From a virus, in the IMG/VR virus record IMGVR_UViG_3300008113_000118, positions 1-41,704 of that record: a stretch of DNA of 41,704 bases. One strand, written 5' to 3'. Made by a program: the position numbers and the translations under genes. The notes below the pieces were generated by a model. That model saw only the letters and a program-made list of their open reading frames with translations, was not told the origin of the DNA and searched no databases. Position 1 is the first letter of the stretch; each line of letters begins with the position of its first letter. This document shows positions 7,930-17,361 of this stretch, in pieces.

Positions 7930-10900
7930 ATGCCCTCCGTACTGGACAACGACCTTCCTGAGCAGCCGATCCTCCCCAAGGGACCGGCTGCAACGCCATT
8001 GGCGGGTATGCCTCCGATGCCGATGCTGCCCAAGCCGCAGCCAGAGCCGATGCGCGGCTTCGCCGACATCGACAAGACGCGCCAGGCTATCTACGACGGC
8101 GTTCTGGACGCCGCCAGAAACCTGCCTGAGTTCTCCAACAACAAGTACAAGCTGCGCCTGGCCGACGTCAACTACGTCGATAGCGACAAGCCGACCATCG
8201 CCGAGCGCAAGAAGGCTATTCTGCGCTCCGAGACTCTGGACAGGAGGCTGCAAGGCACCTGGCAGCTGACCGACCACGACGGCAACCTGGTCGATGAGCG
8301 CAAGGTGACGATGGCTCGCATTCCCAAGCTGACTAACGGCGGCACCTTTGTACTCAACGGCGTCGAGTACACGCTCGCCAACCAGGCTCGCCTGCGCCCA
8401 GGCGTCTTCACACGCGAGAAGCAGAACGGCGAGATCGAGAGCCACGTCAACGTCATGCCTGGCCGAGGCGTGTCGCACCGCTACACGCTCGACCCTGAGA
8501 AGGGCGCGTTCAAGCTGACGCTGGGACAGGCCAACCTGCCCCTCTTTCCCATTCTCAAGGCTTTGGGTGCTACAGACTCGCAGATTCGCGGCGTCTGGGG
8601 CAACGAGCTGTATGAACAGAACGCCAAGCTGAACGACCCCCAAGCCGTAGATAAGCTGGCGCAGCGACTGCTGAAGAAGTCCGACCTGACGCTGGAGTCT
8701 GAAGGCAGGCTGAACCGTCTGCGAGAGGTCTTCAACAAGATGGAGCTAGACGACACCGTCACCTCCAGGACTCTCGGCAAGCCTTACAAGAACTTGTCCG
8801 TAGACGCTATCCTTGACTCCACGCGCAAGATTCTCGCCGTGCAAAGGCGAGAGGCCGACGCGGACGACCGCGACGCCATGGCCTATCAGATGGTCTACGG
8901 CCCCGAGGACTTTTTCGCCGAGAAGATGCGCTCGGCCTACAAGGTCATGAATCCGCTGCTGTGGAAGTCCACCTTCAAGAACAACCTCAGCCCCCTAAAC
9001 TCCAACTTCCTGGGCAAGCACTTGAACTCGGCGATTCTCAACTCTGGCCTGGGTCAGCCCTCTGAGGAAGTAAACAACGCCGAAATCCTTGGTCAGCTGA
9101 CACGCATGAGCCGACTGGGCGAGGGCGGCATTCCCTCGCTGGACGCTGTTCCTGACGAGGCTCGCTCCGTACAGCCCAGCCATTTCGGCTATGTCGATCC
9201 GCTGCTGACACCCGAGTCCCTGAAGGTGGGCGTGGACAGCCGACTGGCAATGGCGAGTCAGAAGGGCAAGGACGGCAAGATATACACCAAGTTTCTTAAC
9301 GTTAAGACAGGCGAGCCCGAGTGGCGCACTCCTCAAGATGTGGCCGACTCCGTCATCGCTTTCCCTAAAGAGATGGACAATCCCAACTCCAAAACGGTGG
9401 CCGCTCTGGTGTCAGGCAAGATCAAGTATGTGCCCAGGGAGTCCGTGGAGCTGACGCTGCCCCACATGGAGGATTCGTTCAATCCGCTCGTCAACATGAT
9501 TCCGCTGAAGTCCACGATCAAGGGCCAACGCGTGATGATGGGCGCGAGAATGCTGACGCAGGCCCTGCCCCTGAAGGACGCGGAGGCTCCCCTCGTGCAG
9601 TCGGGTGTGCCAGGCGACGTCGATGAGTCGTTTGAGGAGCGCTACGGCAAGTACATGGGCGCGATTCGCTCCGATGTTGAGGGGCAGGTCGTCAAGGTGA
9701 CTCCTGACGAGATTCACGTCAAGGGACCTGACGGCAAGGTCCAGACGCACGAGCTGCACAACAACCTGCCGTACAATCGCAAGACTTACCTGCACAACAC
9801 GCCCACCGTTAGAGTGGGCGACATGGTCAACAAGGACAGCCTGCTGGCCAAGTCCAACTTCACCAACGACAGGGGGGCGACGGCGCTGGGTCTAAACCTG
9901 CGTACTGCCTACATTCCGTACAAGGGCTACAACTTCGAGGACGCGACGGTCATCTCCGAGTCAGCCGCCAAGAGGCTGTCCTCCGAGCACATGTACCAGC
10001 ACGACGTCGAGTTCGACGACAAGACCAAGGTCAACAAGAAGCACTTCATCTCCATGTATCCGTCCACCTTCGACAGGCAGACGCTGGACAGCATGGACGA
10101 TGACGGCGTCATTAAGCCTGGCACCGTGGTCAGCTCGGGCACGCCTCTCATTCTTCAGGTGCAGGAGAAGGAGCGAGCCCACAACCAGATCACGCGAGGC
10201 CGCACGTCACTGCACTCAGATTCGTCGGTGATGTGGGAACACCACGACCCAGGCGTCGTCACTGACGTCGAGAAGACCAAGAAGGGCGTTGTCGTTACAG
10301 TCAAGAGCTACGCCCAGATGCAGGTGGGTGACAAGCTCTCAGGGCGCTACGGCGACAAGGGCGTCATCGCTGAGATCGTGCCAGACGACAAGATGCCCAA
10401 GGACAAGGAAGGCAGGCCTTTTGAGGTGCTGGTGAATCCTCTGGGCATTATCACCAGAACTAATCCAGGGCAGATGGTCGAGGCGGTGCTGGGCAAGATT
10501 GCCGAGCGGACTGGCAAGCGCTACGCCGTCAAGGACTTCGACAAGATTCAGGACATGACCGAGTTCGCCAAGGAGGAGCTGCGCAAGCACAACCTCAGCG
10601 ACACCGAGGACATCGAGGACCCTGAGCTGGGTCAGAAGATCAAGAACGTCTTCACAGGCAATCGCTTCTTCATGAAGCTGCATCACATGGCCGAGAGCAA
10701 GGGCTCTGGTCGCGGCCTGGGTTCTTACACAGCTGAGGAATCGCCAGCCCGAGGCGGTCCCATGGGCAGCAAGCGAGTCTCGCTCGCCGACAACAACGCG
10801 CTGCTCAGCCACGGTGCCCTGGAGGTGCTGACGGACGCTGGAGCCATTCGCGGTCAGAAGAACCAGGACTACTGGGCCGCGTTCATGTCTGGGCGCACGC

Positions 10901-12381
10901 CTCCAGCCCCGCGCATTCCGCTGGTCTACAACAAGTTTTTCGAGCAGCTGAAGTCGGCTGGCATCAACCCAATTCGCCAGGGTCCTCGCGTGCAGATCAT
11001 GGCGCTGACGGGCAAGGACATCGACAACCTGGCCGAGGGCAGGGAAATCCAGTCGGCCGAGACCGTGGACTGGAAGGAAGGCCTGAAGCCGATCAAGGGC
11101 GGACTCTTCGACGAGACGCTGACGGGAGGGCACAACGGCAATCGCTGGAGCTACATCAAGCTGCACGAGCCGATGCCCAGCCCGATCATGGAGGAGCCGA
11201 TTCGGCGCGTGCTCGGCCTGACGCAGCAGAAGTTCATGGACGTGCTGGCAGGCAAGGAGAAGATCGGCGAGGAGACAGGACCTCAGGCCATAGGCAACGC
11301 CCTGAATAAAATTCATCTGCCAGAGGCAGTCAAGCGGGCAGAGACCGAGTGGCGCAACAGCAAGCGCTCCACCAAGGACGCCGCCCTGAAGCGCTGGGCG
11401 CTGCTGAAGCACACCGAGAAGCTGGGCCTGCATCCCAGCGAGTGGATGCTGGACAAGATTCCCGTGCTGCCTCCAGCCTTTCGCCCCGTGTCCGTCATGG
11501 GCGCAAGCGGCAAGCCGTTGGTCGCTGATCCCAACTATCTCTACAAGGAGGCCTTTGACGCCAACCAGGCGCTGAAGGAGACGGCTGGCTTCTCACGCGA
11601 GCTGGCTGACGAGCGCACGTCTCTCTACAAGGCGTTCAAGGGCGTCACGGGTCTGGGTGATCCAATCACACCGAAGAACCAGGAGCGAAACGTCAAGGGA
11701 GTGCTGAAGTATATCTTCGGCGACAATCCCAAGTTCTCCGTCATGCAGCGCAAGCTGCTCAGCACCACGGTGGACGTCGTCGGTCGAGGCGTCATCAGCC
11801 CCAATCCCAACCTCGACATGGACCAGGTGGGTCTGCCTGAGACGAAGGCCTGGGAAATCTACCGACCGTTCATCATTCGCAGGCTGTCACGCAGGGGCAT
11901 ACCAGCCTTGAGGGCAGCCGAGCTGGTCGAGAAGAAAGAGAAAGTGGCCATGGACGCGCTGCAACAGGAGATGGACGAGCGTCCCGTCATCATCACGCGC
12001 GCCCCTGTGCTGCACAGGTACGGCGTCATGGCGTTTCGCCCCCAGCTGACCAAGGCCGAGACGCTTCAGATTCCGCCAGCCATCGTCAAGGGCTTCGGCG
12101 CTGATTTCGACGGCGACACTATGAACTACCATGTGCCCGTCTCCGACGGTGCTGTCAAGGATGCCCTGGAGAAGATGCTGCCCAGCAAGAACCTGCTGAG
12201 TACCAAGACATTCAAGGCGCACCAGCTGCCCCAAAACGAGTACCAAGGCGGTCTGTACCACGCCACGGCTTTTGTCTCCAACAAGCCAGAGAAGTACTTC
12301 GCCACCAAGGCTGATGCGATCAAGGCTTACAAGAAGGGCGAGATCGACCCAGACCAGAAGGTCGTGATACTGAATCAATAG
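7930..12381 (+). CDS. RNA polymerase, beta subunit fused to N-terminal half of beta-prime
   Basis: 1483 residues; main part of a multisubunit-type DNA-dependent RNA polymerase. After a Pro-rich leader of about 45 residues come beta motifs: GTFVLNGVEYTLANQARLRPGVF-like protrusion segment (about 138-160), HFGYVDPLLTPESLKVG (418-434), the NFEDATVISE segment, QVGDKLSGRYGDKGV (798-812) and the HHMAESKGSGRGLGSYT clamp region. Beta-prime begins near 1030-1057 (GGLFDETLTGG). It contains VVGRGVISPNPNL, RAPVLHRYGVMAF and the catalytic ADFDGD loop with Asp1392, Asp1394 and Asp1396. The cysteines of the beta-prime zinc ribbon are absent. The protein ends soon after the catalytic loop; bridge helix and trigger loop are encoded separately at 15454. 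All active-site residues visible here are intact, so it is probably functional. Confidence 0.95.
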   Translation: MPSVLDNDLPEQPILPKGPAATPLAGMPPMPMLPKPQPEPMRGFADIDKTRQAIYDGVLDAARNLPEFSNNKYKLRLADVNYVDSDKPTIAERKKAILRSETLDRRLQGTWQLTDHDGNLVDERKVTMARIPKLTNGGTFVLNGVEYTLANQARLRPGVFTREKQNGEIESHVNVMPGRGVSHRYTLDPEKGAFKLTLGQANLPLFPILKALGATDSQIRGVWGNELYEQNAKLNDPQAVDKLAQRLLKKSDLTLESEGRLNRLREVFNKMELDDTVTSRTLGKPYKNLSVDAILDSTRKILAVQRREADADDRDAMAYQMVYGPEDFFAEKMRSAYKVMNPLLWKSTFKNNLSPLNSNFLGKHLNSAILNSGLGQPSEEVNNAEILGQLTRMSRLGEGGIPSLDAVPDEARSVQPSHFGYVDPLLTPESLKVGVDSRLAMASQKGKDGKIYTKFLNVKTGEPEWRTPQDVADSVIAFPKEMDNPNSKTVAALVSGKIKYVPRESVELTLPHMEDSFNPLVNMIPLKSTIKGQRVMMGARMLTQALPLKDAEAPLVQSGVPGDVDESFEERYGKYMGAIRSDVEGQVVKVTPDEIHVKGPDGKVQTHELHNNLPYNRKTYLHNTPTVRVGDMVNKDSLLAKSNFTNDRGATALGLNLRTAYIPYKGYNFEDATVISESAAKRLSSEHMYQHDVEFDDKTKVNKKHFISMYPSTFDRQTLDSMDDDGVIKPGTVVSSGTPLILQVQEKERAHNQITRGRTSLHSDSSVMWEHHDPGVVTDVEKTKKGVVVTVKSYAQMQVGDKLSGRYGDKGVIAEIVPDDKMPKDKEGRPFEVLVNPLGIITRTNPGQMVEAVLGKIAERTGKRYAVKDFDKIQDMTEFAKEELRKHNLSDTEDIEDPELGQKIKNVFTGNRFFMKLHHMAESKGSGRGLGSYTAEESPARGGPMGSKRVSLADNNALLSHGALEVLTDAGAIRGQKNQDYWAAFMSGRTPPAPRIPLVYNKFFEQLKSAGINPIRQGPRVQIMALTGKDIDNLAEGREIQSAETVDWKEGLKPIKGGLFDETLTGGHNGNRWSYIKLHEPMPSPIMEEPIRRVLGLTQQKFMDVLAGKEKIGEETGPQAIGNALNKIHLPEAVKRAETEWRNSKRSTKDAALKRWALLKHTEKLGLHPSEWMLDKIPVLPPAFRPVSVMGASGKPLVADPNYLYKEAFDANQALKETAGFSRELADERTSLYKAFKGVTGLGDPITPKNQERNVKGVLKYIFGDNPKFSVMQRKLLSTTVDVVGRGVISPNPNLDMDQVGLPETKAWEIYRPFIIRRLSRRGIPALRAAELVEKKEKVAMDALQQEMDERPVIITRAPVLHRYGVMAFRPQLTKAETLQIPPAIVKGFGADFDGDTMNYHVPVSDGAVKDALEKMLPSKNLLSTKTFKAHQLPQNEYQGGLYHATAFVSNKPEKYFATKADAIKAYKKGEIDPDQKVVILNQ

Positions 12382-12430
12382 GTTTGAATGCGTGTTTAGG
12401 GGTTTACTACTCAAAGTGTTTTCTAATTCA

Positions 12431-12443
12431 GGAGTTTACGATG
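12431..12443 (+). promoter_or_regulatory. ribosome site GGAGTTTACGATG, repeated elsewhere
   Basis: The 13 bases GGAGTTTACGATG, from Shine-Dalgarno to start codon, are identical at 25479-25491, and a near copy (GGAGTTTAAACATG) occurs at 31358-31371. This fixes the start of the following gene at ATG 12441. Confidence 0.6.
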
Positions 12444-13313
12444 GCTATCGACACTAGGCTTCTCGGACAGGTCAAGCAGGCTCTGGCAAAAAAGCTGGTG
12501 AAGCAGGCAGCTCCACCCACGTTCCCTGCCGAGGGACCAAACCCAGCTGCTGCTCCCGCCAAGCCAGCACCCGCTCCTACGACTGTCGATAAGGCCATAT
12601 CCACGGCCAGGGCTTCCGCTCCCACAGGGCCTACGTCTGCCGACCTGGCTATTCAAGCCACCAGAAGGCAGAACGCTCTGGGCAACGGTCAGCTTGTGAC
12701 AGGCACGACTCCAGGTGCCAGCATGGCTGCTCCCGACTACGCCTCAGCGCGTCAGCTCGACGATCTGGCTCGCTCCGAAGCCGTGCGAGCCAATATGCAA
12801 AACGCTGGCAAGTATGTGGCTGACGCAGCCAGCAGCGCAGTAGGCTACGGCAGGTCTGCGCTGGACAACGCTGCTGCCATCAGAAAGCACGTGGATCACG
12901 CCACTTCCAGCCCTGTGGGCTATCTGGCTGCTTTGGGCCAACGCAGCGGCTCTCCCATGCTCGACAGAATGGGAACGGCTTTGGTAGAAGCGCAGGCTGC
13001 TCAGGCTCCTCTAGCCACCACTGTTCCCACAGCCACGGCGGCTAACTCAACCCCAGCAGCAACCACAGCCTACTACAGTTACCCCCCAGTACCAGCCTCT
13101 GGAAACTACAACGACCCAGCTTCGCGGTTTGACGTTGATAACTTCCAGCCTACCTACCAACAGCAAGACGTTTCGCGAAGACGTGGCGGGGCTATGAACT
13201 TCCCAGGTCAGATTTTGAAGGGCAGGAATATGACGGGGTTTGATCCCACTACGCCTATAAGGCCTTATATGCCAACGATCACAGGCATGCAGCCCAGCGC
13301 TAAGTCTCTGTAA
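12441..13313 (+). CDS. Ala/Pro-rich protein between the polymerase genes
   Basis: 290 residues; start chosen at ATG 12441 behind GGAG. The N-terminus (RLLGQVKQALAKKLVKQAAPP) is a basic amphipathic helix with two lysine-x-alanine motifs, nearly the same as the start of the gene at 14459. It is followed by a low-complexity Ala/Pro/Thr region, a helical middle, and a Tyr/Pro-rich C-terminus (YYSYPPVPASGNYNDP). No enzyme motif. Its position between the two polymerase genes and the shared N-terminal helix suggest a protein packaged or assembled with the polymerase; this is inference. Confidence 0.75.
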   Translation: MAIDTRLLGQVKQALAKKLVKQAAPPTFPAEGPNPAAAPAKPAPAPTTVDKAISTARASAPTGPTSADLAIQATRRQNALGNGQLVTGTTPGASMAAPDYASARQLDDLARSEAVRANMQNAGKYVADAASSAVGYGRSALDNAAAIRKHVDHATSSPVGYLAALGQRSGSPMLDRMGTALVEAQAAQAPLATTVPTATAANSTPAATTAYYSYPPVPASGNYNDPASRFDVDNFQPTYQQQDVSRRRGGAMNFPGQILKGRNMTGFDPTTPIRPYMPTITGMQPSAKSL

Positions 13314-13348
13314 TTTTCTTGGGTATACAAAACTGAGCAGGTGCCGAC

Positions 13349-14425
13349 ATGCCAGACAACCAGATTAAACAAGCCAACAGGGCTGCGTTGCTCAAGAACC
13401 TCCTGTCAGGAGGAGCAGCCGCAGCCACGCGCGCTGTCTCCCGTCCTGCCGCAGCGCCCCTGTCGCGCATGTCAGACTTGGCCAAGGGGCTGTCAGACCG
13501 CTCAGGCGTTTCCCAGTTCGCTCGTCAGGAGGTGGTGCGGCCTTTCAAGCTGGCTCCTGGACAGGCCGCTGCTGGCGAGCGCTACCTTCAGGGTTTAGGC
13601 GCTGCTCCCAGCGTTCCCCAGCAGGCCGCAGCCCGACTGCTGAACCTGACTGATAGGACGGCGAGACTGGGCGGAGACGCAGCCGCCACGGCTGGCAACT
13701 TGATAGGCAAGAGCCTGCCCACAGTCAACCAAGGCGTTGGGCAGTTCGTGAAAACGCTGCCCAATCTGCTGAACAACCCAATTAACCGCTTGCCTCTTTT
13801 CAACCAGATCACAGCCGCCATGCAGGGCCTCAAGGGCTACCTGCCCAAGTCTCTTAGACTGGCTGTGCCTGGTACCGCGACAGGGGCTATGTCGGCAGGC
13901 GTGCTGGCGCATTCGCTGGCCAACACAGGCAAGCAAGTCGGGGAAATCTACAACGACAGCGTCCAGCCGCTACTGGACAAGGTCAACACCCTGACAGCGG
14001 CTCCAGACGTCAGCGATAAGATGCAGAGCGTTTATGACGCCACAGGCAGGGCTACAAAAGCCGTCACTAGCGCCTTAACCTCTCCAATCGTCACAAATCT
14101 GGCAGCGGCTATAGGCAACACGCCTGCCGTGGCAGCAGCTCGCGACAAGGCTCAAAGCGCGGCAAGCAACATAGGTACCAATGCTCTTCGCGGGCTAGCT
14201 AGCGACCTGTCTTACAACGTCGGCACTGGGATGTTTAGAAACACGCCGATCAAGCTGATAGCCAACGCGTCTCCAGCTATGGCGGCTGCACACGCTGCCT
14301 TCAACGCGTATAATCCAGGCTTGCCTCGACTCAGCACAGAAGAGCTGAAAAAGCGTATTGCACAACGCACACTTGGCACAATAGGTGAAGAGTTTACTGG
14401 TATGCTTCCTTGGTCTCGCAAGTGA
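13349..14425 (+). CDS. Ala-rich helical protein between the polymerase genes
   Basis: 358 residues, ATG 13349 behind GAGCAGGTG. It is Ala/Gly/Leu-rich, with an N-terminal basic helix (QIKQANRAALLKNLLSGGAAAATRA) and a moderately hydrophobic segment at about 175-195 (AVPGTATGAMSAGVLAHSLA). The remainder is predicted long helices with Ala-rich faces. No recognised family. It could be a minor virion protein or a polymerase-associated internal protein. It is cotranscribed with its neighbours. Confidence 0.73.
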   Translation: MPDNQIKQANRAALLKNLLSGGAAAATRAVSRPAAAPLSRMSDLAKGLSDRSGVSQFARQEVVRPFKLAPGQAAAGERYLQGLGAAPSVPQQAAARLLNLTDRTARLGGDAAATAGNLIGKSLPTVNQGVGQFVKTLPNLLNNPINRLPLFNQITAAMQGLKGYLPKSLRLAVPGTATGAMSAGVLAHSLANTGKQVGEIYNDSVQPLLDKVNTLTAAPDVSDKMQSVYDATGRATKAVTSALTSPIVTNLAAAIGNTPAVAAARDKAQSAASNIGTNALRGLASDLSYNVGTGMFRNTPIKLIANASPAMAAAHAAFNAYNPGLPRLSTEELKKRIAQRTLGTIGEEFTGMLPWSRK

Positions 14426-14458
14426 TAGACTGATAGTAACTACATAAGGAGTTGTCCT

Positions 14459-15226
14459 ATGCCTCTGAATCCTGTCCTCGTTCAGCAAGTCAAGCAGGCT
14501 TTAGCCGCAAAGCGCGCTTTTGTGCCTCCTGGCGGCGGCGATCCAGCAGCCATGGGAGCGGCTGGAGGCGCTCCTCCCATGGACCCTTCGATGATGGGCG
14601 GCGCTCCTCCTGCTGGGGCACCTCCTATGGACCCAGCCATGATGGCTGCGATGGGCGGCGGCGGTGCTCCTCCTATGGACCCGAGCATGATGGGGGGTGC
14701 GCCTCCCATGGACCCTGCGATGATGGGTGGGGCACCTCCTATGGACCCAGCCATGATGGGGGGTGCGCCTCCCATGGACCCTGCGGCCATGGCTGGAGCA
14801 GCCCCTGCGGCTCCTCCTGCTCCTAGCGGCGCTTCTCCCGACGAGATCAAGGCCATGATTCAGGCCGAAATCCAGAAGGCTATCGGCGGCTCAGCTGGCG
14901 CTGGCAAGCCCAAGGGCAAGGGAGCTGGCAAGGTGGACCCAGGCCAGATGATCGAGTACATGGAGCGCCAGCAGAAGCTGCTGATCAACCTGTACGAGAG
15001 TCTGGGCCTGAATCTGCCCTACGACATTCTCGACAAGCCGAAGATGGACGGCGGCGACGAGCCGAAGCAGGAGGAAGCTCCCGCCAAGGAGCAGCAGAGC
15101 GACACCAACGTCTCTGGCATTCCTCCCATCAAGCCCATCGATCCCATCGGTGGCAAGCAGGCCAGCGTTCTGGAAAGGGCACAGGCTGCCCGATACCTGC
15201 TTGAGGCCCTGAACAAGAAAGGCTGA
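14459..15226 (+). CDS. protein with tandem GGAPPMDPAMM repeats
   Basis: 255 residues behind a strong AAGGAG. The N-terminal helix (LVQQVKQALAAKRAFVPP) matches that of the gene at 12441. Residues about 35-110 consist of repeats of an 11-residue unit, GGAPPMDPxMM, probably a flexible linker. The C-terminal half has a charged helix (DEIKAMIQAEIQKAIGG), a segment containing MIEYMERQQKLLINLYESLGL, and a final GGKQASVLERAQAARYLLEAL helix. It precedes the C-terminal beta-prime gene with one very small gene between. Function unknown; a tether or internal virion protein is plausible. Confidence 0.78.
   Translation: MPLNPVLVQQVKQALAAKRAFVPPGGGDPAAMGAAGGAPPMDPSMMGGAPPAGAPPMDPAMMAAMGGGGAPPMDPSMMGGAPPMDPAMMGGAPPMDPAMMGGAPPMDPAAMAGAAPAAPPAPSGASPDEIKAMIQAEIQKAIGGSAGAGKPKGKGAGKVDPGQMIEYMERQQKLLINLYESLGLNLPYDILDKPKMDGGDEPKQEEAPAKEQQSDTNVSGIPPIKPIDPIGGKQASVLERAQAARYLLEALNKKG
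14563..14792 (+). repeat. in-frame tandem repeats of 33 bases
   Basis: Repeats encode GGAPPMDP(A/S)MM. A stretch of about 33 bases starting ATGGGGGGTGCGCCTCCCA occurs twice, 66 bases apart, showing recent duplication of two units. Earlier units are more diverged. Confidence 0.85.
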
Positions 15227-15228
15227 TC

Positions 15229-15450
15229 GTGAAACTAGATTTTGGCAACGGCATACGCAGCCATATCTCCGTCGAGGCGACTCGGCTGGTTGTAAGGGAT
15301 AACTTTAACCAGCCGATCATGCTCGTTCTGGAGCACGATCCACAAACCATCATGGTCTACAGGGCCAAACCTGGAGACGACTCCTTCAAGGAGATGCTGG
15401 CAAGGTTGGGAGTGTCTCACAACCACGATGTTCGAGAGATAACGATCTAA
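15229..15450 (+). CDS. small hypothetical protein preceding C-terminal beta-prime
   Basis: 73 residues starting with GTG 15229, 2 bases after the previous stop and 3 bases before the next start codon. Compact, predicted mostly beta (RSHISVEATRLVVRDNF; PQTIMVYRAKPGD) with a C-terminal helix. The tight placement directly ahead of the polymerase subunit suggests cotranslation with it, and an accessory role is possible. No homology recognised. Confidence 0.68.
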   Translation: MKLDFGNGIRSHISVEATRLVVRDNFNQPIMLVLEHDPQTIMVYRAKPGDDSFKEMLARLGVSHNHDVREITI

Positions 15451-15453
15451 GCC

Positions 15454-17361
15454 ATGCCAACTCGCACCACGATAGGACAGCTGCTGGTCAACGAGGCTCT
15501 TCCTGAAGAGCTGCGTGACTATGATCGCGTTCTGGACGGCAAGGCTGTTCAGAAGATCATGCAGACCATCGCTGAAAAGAATCCCGACCAGTATCGAGAC
15601 ACGCTGAAGAAGCTGTTCGACGCTGGTCGGGATGTCGCCTATCGCACGGGCGGTTTCTCGTTCGGGCTGGACTCCCTGCGCACAGCCGTAGCCTCAAAGA
15701 AGATTCGCTACGAGCTGGAGAAGAAGATCAACCAGATTCAGGCCATGCCGAGTCTTGACGATAAGACTCGCAACGAAATGATCGTCAACACAGTGCTTCA
15801 GTACCAGAAGCCACTGGAAGACGACATCATGGCGGAATCCAGGGCCGAGCATAACCCTTTGGCGCTTCAGGTCTTGTCAGGCTCCAGAGGCAAACCCAGC
15901 AATCTGAAGTCTTTGCGTGGCGGCGACCTGCTCTACACCGACCATCGCGACAGGGCCATCCCTATTCCCGTGCTGAACTCGTTCAGCTCTGGGCTGACTC
16001 CAGCCGAGTATTTCGCTGGCACATTCGGCGCTCGCAAAGGCGTCGTCGATACCAAGTTTTCAGTGCAGCACTCTGGATTCTTCTCCAAGCAACTGAACCA
16101 GCTCGGCCATCGCCTTATCGTCACAGCCAAGGACTCCGATGACGAGGAGTTCGTGCGCGACAGGGGCATGCCTGTTGAAGTGGACGACCAAGACAACGAG
16201 GGTTCGCTGCTGGCCATCTCGTCTGCTGGGTATCCACGCAACACGGTGCTGACACCCAAGGTTCTGAAAGACTTGCAAGCAAAAGGCATCAAGAAGATAG
16301 CAGTGCGTAGCCCAGTGGCGTCTGGCTCTCCAGACGGAGGCCTCTATGCAAGAGATATTGGAATTCGTGAGCGTGGGGGTTTACCTGCTGTTGGGGACTT
16401 TGTGGGCATTGCAGCGGTGCAGGCACTCAGCGAACCAATCTCACAGGGAACCCTAAGCTCCAAGCACTCAGGCGGTGTCGCAGGCGGCAAGTCGATCTCA
16501 GGCTTCAAAGTGCTGAACCAGCTGATTCAGTCTCCGAAGCAGTCACCCTACTGGGCGTCGCACTCCCAGCTTGAAGGAAAGATCACGGCTATCAAGCCAG
16601 CACCCACGGGCGGCAGCTTTGTTTACATTCGCGACATGCCACACTACGTCAACCCAGACGCCGTTCTCAAGTACAAGGTGGGCGACGAAGTCGAGGCTGG
16701 GGACATTCTGTCCGATGGCGTGCCAAATCCAGCCGAGTTCGTCAAGCACAAGGGTTTGGGTGAGGGTAGAAGGCAGTTCGTCAACGCGTTTAGAACTTCG
16801 ATGCAAGATGCAGGCTTAGGAGCGCATAGGCGCAACATCGAGATGCTGTCGCGTGGCGTTATCAACCACGTAAGGCTCAACGACGCCGTTGGCGACTACA
16901 TGCCTGACGATATCATCCCATATGACATGTTTGAGAGAAACTGGCAGCCTAGGACTGGGCATAAACAGCTGGCTATCAATTCAGCTAAGGGCAAGTATCT
17001 GGAAAAGCCTATTCTGCACTATACGGTTGGCACACGCTTAACGCCTAGCGTTATGAAAGAGCTTAACGACTTCAGTATCAAAGACGTTACAGTGCATGAC
17101 GAGCCTCCACCTTTTGAGCCTCACTTCTTGCGTGGACTAGATAATTTACAGTATGATCCAGATTGGATGACTCGTATGTTAGGTTCCAATCTACAGAAAT
17201 CTACTCTTAAAGCTGTATGGTCTGGTGCTACATCTGACGATTCTGGTACTTCATTCGTCCCATCACTGGCCAAATCGGTTGGCTTCGGGCAGGGCGGGAA
17301 GATCAAGAGCTACGATCCCAAGGACGTAGCCAAACCCGTCGGCGACGGAGGCGTGTTATGA
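15454..17361 (+). CDS. RNA polymerase, C-terminal half of beta-prime
   Basis: 635 residues completing the polymerase. It begins TTIGQLLVNEALPEEL, matching the beta-prime segment that normally follows the catalytic loop domain, so the split is clean. The bridge-helix region is SGLTPAEYFAGTFGARKGVVDT (about 179-201). The trigger-loop region is EPISQGTLSSKHSGG; His338 corresponds to the trigger-loop His936 of E. coli, while the position of Arg933 is Ser335. The split lies between the DFDGD domain and the bridge helix, similar to the cyanobacterial rpoC1/rpoC2 division. DNA from about 16330 to 17270 is AT-richer with different codon choice. Its stop overlaps the next start (ATGA). Confidence 0.93.
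   Translation: MPTRTTIGQLLVNEALPEELRDYDRVLDGKAVQKIMQTIAEKNPDQYRDTLKKLFDAGRDVAYRTGGFSFGLDSLRTAVASKKIRYELEKKINQIQAMPSLDDKTRNEMIVNTVLQYQKPLEDDIMAESRAEHNPLALQVLSGSRGKPSNLKSLRGGDLLYTDHRDRAIPIPVLNSFSSGLTPAEYFAGTFGARKGVVDTKFSVQHSGFFSKQLNQLGHRLIVTAKDSDDEEFVRDRGMPVEVDDQDNEGSLLAISSAGYPRNTVLTPKVLKDLQAKGIKKIAVRSPVASGSPDGGLYARDIGIRERGGLPAVGDFVGIAAVQALSEPISQGTLSSKHSGGVAGGKSISGFKVLNQLIQSPKQSPYWASHSQLEGKITAIKPAPTGGSFVYIRDMPHYVNPDAVLKYKVGDEVEAGDILSDGVPNPAEFVKHKGLGEGRRQFVNAFRTSMQDAGLGAHRRNIEMLSRGVINHVRLNDAVGDYMPDDIIPYDMFERNWQPRTGHKQLAINSAKGKYLEKPILHYTVGTRLTPSVMKELNDFSIKDVTVHDEPPPFEPHFLRGLDNLQYDPDWMTRMLGSNLQKSTLKAVWSGATSDDSGTSFVPSLAKSVGFGQGGKIKSYDPKDVAKPVGDGGVL

Noticed and set aside
7612-12414. Several long minus-strand open frames (for example 7612-8643, 10339-11433, 11887-12414) opposite the polymerase gene
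   Set aside because: The plus strand encodes unmistakable beta/beta-prime motifs throughout; the antisense frames are by-products of strong codon bias.
14563-14792. Tandem repeat as a possible CRISPR array
   Set aside because: Units are contiguous 33-base coding repeats in frame without spacers; they encode GGAPPMDPAMM.
12382-15453. Split beta-prime as a broken gene or frameshift
   Set aside because: Four intact genes lie between the halves, the second half has its own start at a domain boundary, and the catalytic residues are kept in both, so this is an organised split.
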